Positions 25,534 through 34,062 of a DNA stretch of 64,000 nucleotides are shown here, in pieces. The notes below the pieces were generated by a model. That model saw only the letters and a list, made by a program, of their open reading frames with translations. It made no database searches and was not told the origin of the DNA. Made by a program: the position numbers and the translations under genes. Source of the stretch: Limosilactobacillus caccae (GTDB lineage Bacteria; Bacillota; Bacilli; Lactobacillales; Lactobacillaceae); the NCBI RefSeq assembly GCF_900156885.1, contig NZ_FTOY01000009.1, positions 182,257-246,256 on the forward strand, written 5' to 3'. Each line of letters begins with the position of its first letter. Positions within the stretch are counted from its first letter, which is position 1.

Positions 25534-26976
25534 GTAGGCACGGTGAGCATAACCATAACGGTTTCCATAAGTATTGGAATGATACGAATGGTATCCATTA
25601 GAGGGGTATGTCCGCGATGGATAGTAGCGTCGCTGTGTTTGTGGGTATTGGCGAGTAGGGTATGTTTGCCGTTGTTGGTTAGCTGGTACTACTTGTGATT
25701 CACTTGTAGCTTGTTCTTCGTTACTAGCATTTTCATTGGCCTCACTCTTTTGGTGAACGCCAGTAACCTCATCGCTACCATTACCACTACCAGGATCATT
25801 ATAGCGGGCGCCACCAGGAAGGATAAAGTCGATTTTGTCGAAGCCATTATAGTGTGGCTGTGACTTGTACATCTTGGTCTCATGGTTGACAACGTTCTTT
25901 GGCTTTAGGTTAAGCTGCTTGCGAACGAGTTTAGATACCCGGTTGATTTCTTTTGGACTTGCAATCTGGAAAGAAACTCCTTCAATCATTGCGTTTTGTC
26001 CTTGGAAGTGGTAGGTCTTAACATTTTGCATTGCGCCGTGGTAGTTACCATAAAGGGTCGCAATATCATCAATTGGAATATTGGTCTTAACGCCATCACC
26101 GACGGCATCAAGTATCTTGTTGGCTGCGCTGATTGAGCCAGATGACTTAAACTTCTTGATAACGCTCTTTAGGATTTGTTGCTGGCGTTTTTGCCGACCG
26201 TAATCATTGTTTGGATCATCATACCGCATCCGGGAGTACTTTAAAGCATTTTCCCCGTTAAGGTGCTGCTTTCCCTTCTTAAAGTGGTGCCCTTCGTAGT
26301 CAAAGGCGAAGGGGTTATCGACGTCAACCCCACCGACGGAATTAACTACTTTCTGTAAGACACCCATGTTAATAACGGCATAATAGTCAATTGGCACATC
26401 GAGCAGTTCGGATACCTGCTTGACCGTCTGCTTTGGACCGTTAATTGCGTAGGCAGCGTTTAGCTTAACATAGTCAGGCCCATCTTTTGTCTCAACACGG
26501 ACTAAGATGTCACGGGGAATACTGGTCATCGTAATGGTCTTCTTCTTAGGGTTGATGGTAAATAACTCCAGTGAATCAGTGTTACCACCGGTATTACCAC
26601 GATCTAGGGCACCGACGTCTGTCCCCATTGTAAGGACCGAAACTGGTTCACCACGCTGGAGCTTTTTGCTGATCTTACCATCGCCTTCACTAAAGATCCC
26701 CTGCGTTGCTGAGTGAATTTTATGGTATTCATAGAAGCCACCAATAACAACTAGGAAAATAAGCAAACCGATTAACAATCGTACCCAGTTAGGTGTTCGG
26801 TAATGGTGTTTTTGCGGTGGCTGGAAGTTAGCCGCTGGTTGTTGCTTTTCTTCGCGCTTTAATTGAGCGTTTTGTGCAGATTCTTCTCTTTCTCGTTGTT
26901 TGCGTTCATTAACGTCCCGGCGGATCTTTTCTTCCATCCGCTTACGGTAATGTTCGCGTGATTCGTGATTATTCAT
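25531..26976 (-). CDS. LytR-CpsA-Psr (LCP) family glycopolymer ligase
   Basis: A 481-residue membrane enzyme that ligates undecaprenyl-linked glycopolymers (teichoic acid or capsule) to peptidoglycan. A highly charged cytosolic start (about 1-60), one helix at about 65-85, then the LCP domain: VLTMGTDVGALDRGNTGGNTDSLELF, TMTSIPRDILVRVE, KLNAAYAINGPKQ, VNSVGGVDV, ALKYSRMRYDDPNNDYGRQKRQQ. These hold the Asp and Arg residues that bind the lipid pyrophosphate. The C-terminus (about 400-481) is an unusual low-complexity tail rich in Tyr, Arg, Ser and Pro. Its position between the surface-protein groups suggests it anchors the nearby polymer. Confidence 0.93.
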   Translation of the reverse strand: MNNHESREHYRKRMEEKIRRDVNERKQREREESAQNAQLKREEKQQPAANFQPPQKHHYRTPNWVRLLIGLLIFLVVIGGFYEYHKIHSATQGIFSEGDGKISKKLQRGEPVSVLTMGTDVGALDRGNTGGNTDSLELFTINPKKKTITMTSIPRDILVRVETKDGPDYVKLNAAYAINGPKQTVKQVSELLDVPIDYYAVINMGVLQKVVNSVGGVDVDNPFAFDYEGHHFKKGKQHLNGENALKYSRMRYDDPNNDYGRQKRQQQILKSVIKKFKSSGSISAANKILDAVGDGVKTNIPIDDIATLYGNYHGAMQNVKTYHFQGQNAMIEGVSFQIASPKEINRVSKLVRKQLNLKPKNVVNHETKMYKSQPHYNGFDKIDFILPGGARYNDPGSGNGSDEVTGVHQKSEANENASNEEQATSESQVVPANQQRQTYPTRQYPQTQRRYYPSRTYPSNGYHSYHSNTYGNRYGYAHRAY

Positions 26977-27157
26977 ATAGAAAAATACCTCAATAAATAA
27001 GTTCTAACTCTAATATCATAGCAGATTTTTAATATTAAGTTCAATTGAATACAAATAGTTTAATCTTTCCGTAACTTTTGTGAAGGATAGACCTGCATAA
27101 AAAAGTGTAGTACTATAGTAGAGATATTTCGCGAAAAAAGATGAAAGGAATAATTAA

Positions 27158-28738
27158 ATGAAGTCATCAAAAGAACTTGCTGAAGCAGTTAATAAGCGGC
27201 GGACCTTCGCCATTATTTCACACCCGGACGCGGGGAAGACGACGATTACTGAGCAACTCCTGCTCTTTGGGGGGGTTGTTCGTGAAGCCGGAACAGTTAA
27301 AGCACGGAAGACGGGGAACTTTGCCAAGTCAGACTGGATGGAAATCGAAAAGAAGCGTGGAATTTCGGTTACTTCGTCTGTGATGCAGTTTGACTTCCAG
27401 GGAAAGCGGATCAATATCTTGGATACCCCAGGGCACGAGGATTTTTCTGAAGATACCTACCGGACGTTGATGGCCGTTGACTCAGCGGTCATGGTTATTG
27501 ATAGTGCCAAGGGGATTGAGCCACAGACCAAGAAGCTCTTCCAAATCTGTAAGATGCGGGGAATTCCGATCTTTACCTTTATGAACAAGTTTGACCGGGA
27601 TGCGCGTGAGCCATTAGACCTGCTGAATGAAGTGGAGGATGTCTTAGGAATTGAGACTTACCCGATGAACTGGCCAATTGGCTCCGGTCACCAGTTCAAG
27701 GGCGTCTATGACCGCTTTAACCGGCGGGTTGCTTTGACCCATCCTGCTGATGAAGCCAACCCTTACTTGCCATTGGACGATGATGGCAATGTTATTGGTG
27801 CTAATCCTCTTGAAGGTGACGGTGAATGGCAAGATGCCCTTGACGGGATGGAGCTAGTTGAAGTTGCCGGAAACGAGTTAGACCGGGAGAAGATTGCTAA
27901 AGGAGATCAGACCCCAGTCTTCTTTGGGTCTGCATTGACTAACTTTGGGGTCCAGACATTCTTGGAGTCCTACCTGCAATTTGCACCGGCCCCAAGTGAA
28001 CACAAGACAGAAGACGGCGACGTGGTTAAGCCACTTGATCCTGAATTTTCTGGTTTTGTCTTTAAGATTCAAGCGAATATGAATCCACGGCACCGTGACC
28101 GGATTGCCTTTGTCCGGATTTGTTCAGGTGAATTTGACCGGGGGATGGATGTGACCTTGTCACGGACGAAGAAGCCATTGCGGCTGTCAAACGTGACCGA
28201 ATTCATGGCGGATACACGGGAAAATGTTGAGACGGCGGTGGCCGGCGATATTATCGGTTTGTATGACACTGGTAATTTCCAAATCGGTGACTCCATTTAC
28301 AATGGTAAAAATGATATTCAATTTGAAAAGCTGCCACAATTTACGCCAGAACTATTTGTCCGGGTATCAGCAAAGAACGTGATGAAGCAAAAGTCCTTCC
28401 ACAAGGGAATCAACCAACTTGTCCAAGAAGGGGCAGTGCAACTGTACCGTTCTTACACGACTGGTGACTATATCCTTGGTGCCGTTGGGCAACTGCAATT
28501 TGAAGTTTTCAAGTTCCGGATGCAAAACGAATATAATTCCGAAGTTATCATGGAACCAATGGGGAGCAAGACTGCCCGCTGGATTGATCCAGATCAGTTG
28601 GATGAAAAGATGTCATCTTCACGGAATATTCTGGTTAAGGATATTCATGACCAGCCACTCTTCTTATTTGAAAACCAGTTTGCGGAAAATTGGTTCAAGC
28701 AGAAGTATCCTGATGTGAAGTTGACGGCGAAGTTGTAA
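27158..28738 (+). CDS. prfC: Peptide chain release factor 3
   Basis: A 526-residue translational GTPase that recycles RF1/RF2 from the ribosome. G motifs are intact: [15 protein letters not shown] (G1), [11 protein letters not shown] (G2), [16 protein letters not shown] (G3), [14 protein letters not shown] (G4). The domain order and C-terminal [16 protein letters not shown] match RF3. GAAAGGAAT precedes the ATG. A glycosyltransferase gene starts only 23 bases after its stop, so the AT-rich glycan block may be read through from prfC. Confidence 0.97.
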   Translation: MKSSKELAEAVNKRRTFAIISHPDAGKTTITEQLLLFGGVVREAGTVKARKTGNFAKSDWMEIEKKRGISVTSSVMQFDFQGKRINILDTPGHEDFSEDTYRTLMAVDSAVMVIDSAKGIEPQTKKLFQICKMRGIPIFTFMNKFDRDAREPLDLLNEVEDVLGIETYPMNWPIGSGHQFKGVYDRFNRRVALTHPADEANPYLPLDDDGNVIGANPLEGDGEWQDALDGMELVEVAGNELDREKIAKGDQTPVFFGSALTNFGVQTFLESYLQFAPAPSEHKTEDGDVVKPLDPEFSGFVFKIQANMNPRHRDRIAFVRICSGEFDRGMDVTLSRTKKPLRLSNVTEFMADTRENVETAVAGDIIGLYDTGNFQIGDSIYNGKNDIQFEKLPQFTPELFVRVSAKNVMKQKSFHKGINQLVQEGAVQLYRSYTTGDYILGAVGQLQFEVFKFRMQNEYNSEVIMEPMGSKTARWIDPDQLDEKMSSSRNILVKDIHDQPLFLFENQFAENWFKQKYPDVKLTAKL

Positions 28739-28761
28739 GAAATACGTTAGAGGAAGTTACC

Positions 28762-29730
28762 ATGAATAATGATGTTTTAACAATAATTGTTCCTTGTTAT
28801 AACGAAGAAGAAGTATTACCAGAAACCGTAAAAGAATTAGGGGAAATTCTTAATAATTTAATCAAAAAAAATAAAGTTGCATCGAAAAGTAAACTTTTGT
28901 TTGTTAATGATGGTAGTAGAGATAAAACTTGGAGTTTAATTTCTAAGTATACAAAGGAATATACCTATGTCACTGGTATAAAGTTTTCACGTAATTATGG
29001 TCATCAGAACGCGCTTTTAGCAGGATTATCGCTGGCAGTTGATTTTTCTGATATGATGATAACTATTGATGCTGATCTACAAGATGACGTTAATGCGATT
29101 TCTAAAATGGTAGAAGAATATTATAAAGGTTCAGATGTTGTTTATGGAGTAAGAAATAGCAGAAAAACTGATTCTTTTTTTAAACGGCGTACTGCATTAA
29201 CTTTCTATAGCTTAATGCAAAAACTAGGTGTAAATCTTGTGCCTGATTCTGCTGATTATCGATTATTGAGTAAAAGAGCTGTTAAAAGTTTATTAGATTT
29301 TAAAGAACGAAATTTATTCTTGCGTGGAATGGTACCATTAATTGGTTATCAATCATCTAAGGTTTTTTATGCACGGAAAGAACGCTTTGCCGGACAGTCA
29401 AAGTATCCTTTTAGAAGAATGTTACATTTTGCTTTAGATGGAATTACATCTTTTTCTATTGCTCCAATCCATTTAATTTTATATTTGGGATTGATAACTG
29501 TGTTTATTAGTATTGCTTGTATGATATATACAATTGCTGAAAAATGTATGGGACATGTGGTGAGTGGTTGGGCATCTCTTATGATTTCAATATGGTTACT
29601 AGGAGGCGTTCAATTAATTTCAATTAGTGTAATTGGTGAATATATTGGAAAAATCTTTTCAGAGGTTAAACATCGTCCCCGTTTTACAATTGAGAGTGAG
29701 ACGTATACAAGTAAAATGAAAAAACTATAA
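28762..29730 (+). CDS. GT2 polyprenyl-phosphate glycosyltransferase (second)
   Basis: A 322-residue GT2 with two C-terminal helices (about 236-258 and 273-297), the same architecture as the 7586 protein. Motifs: LTIIVPCYNEEEVLPETVKE, FVNDGSRDKTW, MMITIDADLQDDVN, SADYRLLS and RKERFAGQSKYP. It should make a polyprenyl-phosphate-sugar in the cytosol to feed the GT-C-like membrane enzymes downstream. The base composition drops sharply here compared with prfC, 24 bases before, which marks an insertion boundary. Confidence 0.9.
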   Translation: MNNDVLTIIVPCYNEEEVLPETVKELGEILNNLIKKNKVASKSKLLFVNDGSRDKTWSLISKYTKEYTYVTGIKFSRNYGHQNALLAGLSLAVDFSDMMITIDADLQDDVNAISKMVEEYYKGSDVVYGVRNSRKTDSFFKRRTALTFYSLMQKLGVNLVPDSADYRLLSKRAVKSLLDFKERNLFLRGMVPLIGYQSSKVFYARKERFAGQSKYPFRRMLHFALDGITSFSIAPIHLILYLGLITVFISIACMIYTIAEKCMGHVVSGWASLMISIWLLGGVQLISISVIGEYIGKIFSEVKHRPRFTIESETYTSKMKKL

Positions 29731-29761
29731 TTAGCTATACGGAGGATTATCGGGAGACAAA

Positions 29762-30751
29762 ATGGAAAAAGTAAAGTTGAAAAATACGCGAATAATATGG
29801 GTTGATATTGCTAAGGCAATTGCAATAATTTTAATGATAATAGGACATGAATGTTCTAAAAAATCTATAATTGCCTTTATCTTTTCTTTCCATATGCCGC
29901 TCTTTTTTATGATGTCTGGTTATACTTCAAGCCCCATAATTAGTTGGAATCAACTTTTAAAAAAGACAAAACGAAATTTTATAAATTCTTGGTTATTAGC
30001 GGCTATTATGATAACCCTTTTGGGGTTTGAAATTGTATTATTTCAACATAAAAATATATTGAGTGTTTTGCAGTTAGATTTAAAAGGAATATTTTGGGGA
30101 TCTAATTATGGTATAGACCATTTGAACAATGTCGGAGTTATGTGGTTCTTAATAGTATTTTTTTGGGCAAAATTCTTTTATGATTTTTTACAAATAATAG
30201 TTCCTAATAATTATAATGGCCTTGTACTTGGCATTTTATCGTATTTTGCATTTGTTGTTTCTAATAATGTTTGGTTACCGCAAGCTTTAGATATTGTTCC
30301 TATTGCTTCGTTGTTTATGTGGATCGGTGCCTATCTACGAGAGATACAATCTAAATTGAATTTTAATAAATATTTGATATCGGTAGTTATAATAGCAATC
30401 TTTATATACTGGATAGCAATGATTCAAAATAATGTTTATATTGATATGTCAGTAAGGCACTATCCCCTGTTTATTTTTTCTATACTAGAAGCTGTAGCAG
30501 GAACTATAATTATTTCTTTCATTAGTAATGGTATTAGTAAGAATAGTTCATTTAATTTCTTAAAAACTATAGGAAGAAATACATTAGCAATTTTATGTAT
30601 TCATCATCTAGACTTATACTGGTTATGGTGGGGAAGATATTTTCCAAAATGGTATATTGCAGTATTACTGCGATTAATAGTTGACTTAGGTATACTATTT
30701 TTGATTTTAATGGTGAAGAACAATACTCTAGGAAGGAAAACAGAAAAATGA
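29762..30751 (+). CDS. Acyltransferase 3 family membrane protein (second)
   Basis: A 329-residue protein with about ten hydrophobic segments. NTRIIWVDIAKAIAIILMIIGHECS and FSFHMPLFFMMSGYTSS carry the family His and the membrane-embedded pattern; the conserved Arg of the D-x-x-R-G-x-A motif is Lys here (DIAKAIA). Its last four bases overlap the next gene (ATGA). A role in O-acylating the sugar handled by the neighbouring proteins is inferred from context. Confidence 0.85.
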   Translation: MEKVKLKNTRIIWVDIAKAIAIILMIIGHECSKKSIIAFIFSFHMPLFFMMSGYTSSPIISWNQLLKKTKRNFINSWLLAAIMITLLGFEIVLFQHKNILSVLQLDLKGIFWGSNYGIDHLNNVGVMWFLIVFFWAKFFYDFLQIIVPNNYNGLVLGILSYFAFVVSNNVWLPQALDIVPIASLFMWIGAYLREIQSKLNFNKYLISVVIIAIFIYWIAMIQNNVYIDMSVRHYPLFIFSILEAVAGTIIISFISNGISKNSSFNFLKTIGRNTLAILCIHHLDLYWLWWGRYFPKWYIAVLLRLIVDLGILFLILMVKNNTLGRKTEK

Positions 30752-32277
30752 AAAAGCATGCAAAGTTGGGGATCCAAGTCTTGCTATTTCTTGGTATATT
30801 ATTATTTTTAACACGTTTCGCTCCTCTCCTGCCTTTCGATGGTGATGATTGGAGGTACATTGGTGGCTTTAGACAACCTATTCCGTTATGGGGGGCATGG
30901 AATCCTACGAGAATTTTGCCAGAAGTTTTAATGCCATTAGGAGGTTCGATTGCTGCATTTATCGTTTATCCGATTAGCAAGGATTATGTAGGTTCTTTGG
31001 CTTTTACAGAAAGCCTAATTGAAGCTATTTTTATTTTTGCTATGTTGTATTACTTTTATAAAGTATTAATTAAACGTTTCTTATTGTCAGAGAAATTAGC
31101 TGTAGCTTGTGAAATTATATGTTTTCTATCTTTTTTCTTGCTATTTAAGAAATTTAATCAATCAAGTTATACAGGCTTTTGGGCAGCAGATTTAGCGTGT
31201 GTTTTTTATTACATCGTACCGGGATTATTAAATATACTAATTGTATTATATATGTTGCAATTTAAATTTTTTAATACGGACTTCAATAGATTTAATAATT
31301 TAAGAAAAGGAATATTTATCTTCCTTTTATATTTTGCAATTTTTTCTAATACACAATTAAATATAATTATTGCAACTTTTAGCTTTGCAAAATTAGTACA
31401 AATAATATATAGAAAAGTAAAGGGGTATGAGGGTAATCTATTAAAGGACTCTTGGCTATATCTACTGATATTAATTTTTTGGATTTTAACTGTTATTTTT
31501 GATCTAAACGGGCAAAGAGCTCAAGATGTTTCGTCTTCTAATAAGGGCACTTTTCTACACAACTTAGGAATGACAGTTAAACAATTTATTTATTTCATTA
31601 AACAACAAAATACTTTCATTTTGATACTATCATTACTAATTATAATGGTAACGTTGATAATGATTGCAGTTGTGAATAATAATTTAAAATTAAGTCGAGA
31701 TTTTTTAAAAGTAATCAGTTGTATGATTTTTTGTTCTTTGACTTCTTTAATGTATTTACTCTTAGCATATACGAAAGCAGGAAGCTCATATGCTGGACGA
31801 CCTGATTCAATGTGGGCAGTAACCACTTTTTTTATATTAGCTCTGAATTTTTCAATTGCTTATTGTGTAATGACAATTAAATGGATAAAGCCATTTTTAC
31901 CTTTAGGAATTATTATTGGAGCAGTATTTTCGTTTAATACCAATGAACGACCTATTTATGCTGCTAATACAATGCATGATCCTGTGACTATCAAAAGAAT
32001 TGATAATTACATAATTAATCAAATAGTAGCGGCTGATAGTCAGGGAAAAGCTCGTGTTATTGTCAAAGTTCCACTTGAGGATAAGAATGCTTCATCTAAA
32101 GTAACAACATCCAACTGGCCACATCCATATAATATGGCAGTCTGGATGCAAAATACTTTATATTCACATCGTATTATAAGAACAAGAATACATGTTATTT
32201 TTAAGCCAGATAGTAAGGTTAATGAAGAATTTTATGAAAACGCAAGTGAACAACAAGCATTCTTTCCGCCAGAATAG
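30748..32277 (+). CDS. Large membrane protein, probable GT-C-type glycosyltransferase (1)
   Basis: A 509-residue protein with about 10-12 hydrophobic segments. Helix 1 is followed at once by PLLPFDGDDWRYIGG, an acidic first extracellular loop like the catalytic Asp/Glu loop of GT-C transferases and GtrII-like proteins that use polyprenyl-phosphate sugars. The C-terminal 80 residues are a hydrophilic, probably extracellular segment. Overlap with the acyltransferase gene and the upstream GT2 suggest a pathway that adds a sugar to a surface polymer. Specific family not certain. Confidence 0.65.
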   Translation: MKKHAKLGIQVLLFLGILLFLTRFAPLLPFDGDDWRYIGGFRQPIPLWGAWNPTRILPEVLMPLGGSIAAFIVYPISKDYVGSLAFTESLIEAIFIFAMLYYFYKVLIKRFLLSEKLAVACEIICFLSFFLLFKKFNQSSYTGFWAADLACVFYYIVPGLLNILIVLYMLQFKFFNTDFNRFNNLRKGIFIFLLYFAIFSNTQLNIIIATFSFAKLVQIIYRKVKGYEGNLLKDSWLYLLILIFWILTVIFDLNGQRAQDVSSSNKGTFLHNLGMTVKQFIYFIKQQNTFILILSLLIIMVTLIMIAVVNNNLKLSRDFLKVISCMIFCSLTSLMYLLLAYTKAGSSYAGRPDSMWAVTTFFILALNFSIAYCVMTIKWIKPFLPLGIIIGAVFSFNTNERPIYAANTMHDPVTIKRIDNYIINQIVAADSQGKARVIVKVPLEDKNASSKVTTSNWPHPYNMAVWMQNTLYSHRIIRTRIHVIFKPDSKVNEEFYENASEQQAFFPPE

Positions 32278-32331
32278 ATAGTGAGATGATTAAAGATTAA
32301 TAATCGAATATTAAAAAATAGTTTTATAATA

Positions 32332-33975
32332 TTGGTATTTTTTTGTCTAAGTATATTATTTATCTATCCCTTTATACGTTGTCATGTCATATTTAGTGCT
32401 GGAGATCTTCCTTATCATATAAATAGAATTCAAGAACTTACTGATAATTTGAAAAATGGTGTTTGGTATCCATATTTATATACTCATCATTTTAAAAATA
32501 CGGCTTACTTACTAGGAGCATTTTACCCTCAATTGACATTGTTACCCTATGCTGTAGCAAGTATTCTATTAAAAAATGATGTAAATGGTGTATATGTTGG
32601 AATGGCATTTTATTCTTTCCTATCAATGTTGAATATGTACATTGTAATGAGGAAGATAAAGAGATCAACGATACAAAGTATATTAGTAGCAGTTGTCTAT
32701 TGCTTTAGTACATATCGTACTATAAATGCGTTTAGCCGCTTTGCACTAGGTGAATATATTGGGATGACGTTTATTCCACTTGCACTTTACGGATTATACT
32801 CAATAATATACGGAAATAAGCGAGACTGGCCGTATTTAGCGTTGGGGCTGTCCTTTACGTTACTTTCACATGTGCTAAGTACTTTATTGTGCGTATCTTT
32901 ATTATTAGTTATTTTTGTTGCATATATCAAAGATATTATTAATAAAAAAACAATTAAATATCTATTTATGGCAGTAATTGCTTTTTTATGTAGTAGTGCA
33001 ATATTTATAGTTCCATTTTTAGAACAAGAAACATTTAAGAATTATAATCAACCAAGTCCAACTTATTTATCGGAATTTACAACGACATTATCTAATCTAT
33101 TGTTAAATTCTTTCTCTAATATAATTAGTGTAAAACAGGTATCAAACTGGTGGGAAGTAGCAAACATTGGCTTTATTCTTCTTATATCAATGCTTTGGGG
33201 GCTTTTTAACTATAACAAGCTAGATAGTTTTGATAAATTTTTTGAAATTAGCGGTGGAATTTTATTTTTAATGTCATCTAGTATTTTCCCGTGGACAATT
33301 GTAATGGCAACCCCCTTAAAAGTTATGCAATTTCCGTTTAGATTGTTAGAGTTATCTACTATACTGCTATCACCACTATTCGGAACAATGATTGTTAATA
33401 TCTTTAGCAAATATAAAGTTGAAGTAAAAAGTAAAGTATTAATATTACTATTAAGTATTTTAATAGTAATTATTCCTTGGTATTCAAGTGCAACAACATT
33501 CACCTATTTACATCAAAATCAGAAGGAAAATTTTATAAATGGAAAAATTTATTCTTCCGATTCAAAAGATATGACGTATTGGTGGTTAGATCAATATACT
33601 CCCCAAATGGATAAAAAAAGTTTCGATAATATTATAGATAATAATGCTATTGTAAATGGAAAAAATATTAAACTAGATAAATTTAAAGCAATACCAAATG
33701 GAATTATTATTTATGATAAAGATATACGTAATAAGGGCCGAGTTGTCTTACCCGTGGCTAGTTACCGAAATATACATATTTATCAAAATAAGCAAAATAT
33801 TTTAACAAGTAATAAAAAAAATAGCTTGCTTACTGTAAATAATGTAATTAATTATCCACTTATTATTAAATATGTACCATCACTTTTGGACAATATTTCA
33901 ATGGTTGTAAGTATAGTAACCTGGATGTTACTTATAGCACTAATATTAAGAAAAGATCTTTTGCATATTAGATAA
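32332..33975 (+). CDS. Large membrane protein, YfhO/GT-C-like (2), start uncertain
   Basis: A protein of about 547 residues with 11-13 hydrophobic segments and an extracellular loop after helix 1 reading FSAGDLPYHINRIQEL, similar to the acidic loop of YfhO-like and 6-pyruvoyl-tetrahydropterin-synthase-related membrane proteins, which belong to the GT-C group. A C-terminal soluble part (about 400-510) precedes the last helix. The TTG used here would cut off a natural basic start: the frame stays open to 32290 and reads KINNRILKNSFII, but offers only TTA or ATT there. Either a rare ATT start or a mutated TTG-to-TTA start is possible. Confidence 0.65.
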   Translation: MVFFCLSILFIYPFIRCHVIFSAGDLPYHINRIQELTDNLKNGVWYPYLYTHHFKNTAYLLGAFYPQLTLLPYAVASILLKNDVNGVYVGMAFYSFLSMLNMYIVMRKIKRSTIQSILVAVVYCFSTYRTINAFSRFALGEYIGMTFIPLALYGLYSIIYGNKRDWPYLALGLSFTLLSHVLSTLLCVSLLLVIFVAYIKDIINKKTIKYLFMAVIAFLCSSAIFIVPFLEQETFKNYNQPSPTYLSEFTTTLSNLLLNSFSNIISVKQVSNWWEVANIGFILLISMLWGLFNYNKLDSFDKFFEISGGILFLMSSSIFPWTIVMATPLKVMQFPFRLLELSTILLSPLFGTMIVNIFSKYKVEVKSKVLILLLSILIVIIPWYSSATTFTYLHQNQKENFINGKIYSSDSKDMTYWWLDQYTPQMDKKSFDNIIDNNAIVNGKNIKLDKFKAIPNGIIIYDKDIRNKGRVVLPVASYRNIHIYQNKQNILTSNKKNSLLTVNNVINYPLIIKYVPSLLDNISMVVSIVTWMLLIALILRKDLLHIR

Positions 33976-34062
33976 TTTAATATCTAGTGTAAATAGAAAT
34001 TGATTGTAATCCAATTTTAGATTATATTTAGTGTGAAAAAGGTTTTGAAGGAGTAAAGCAAC

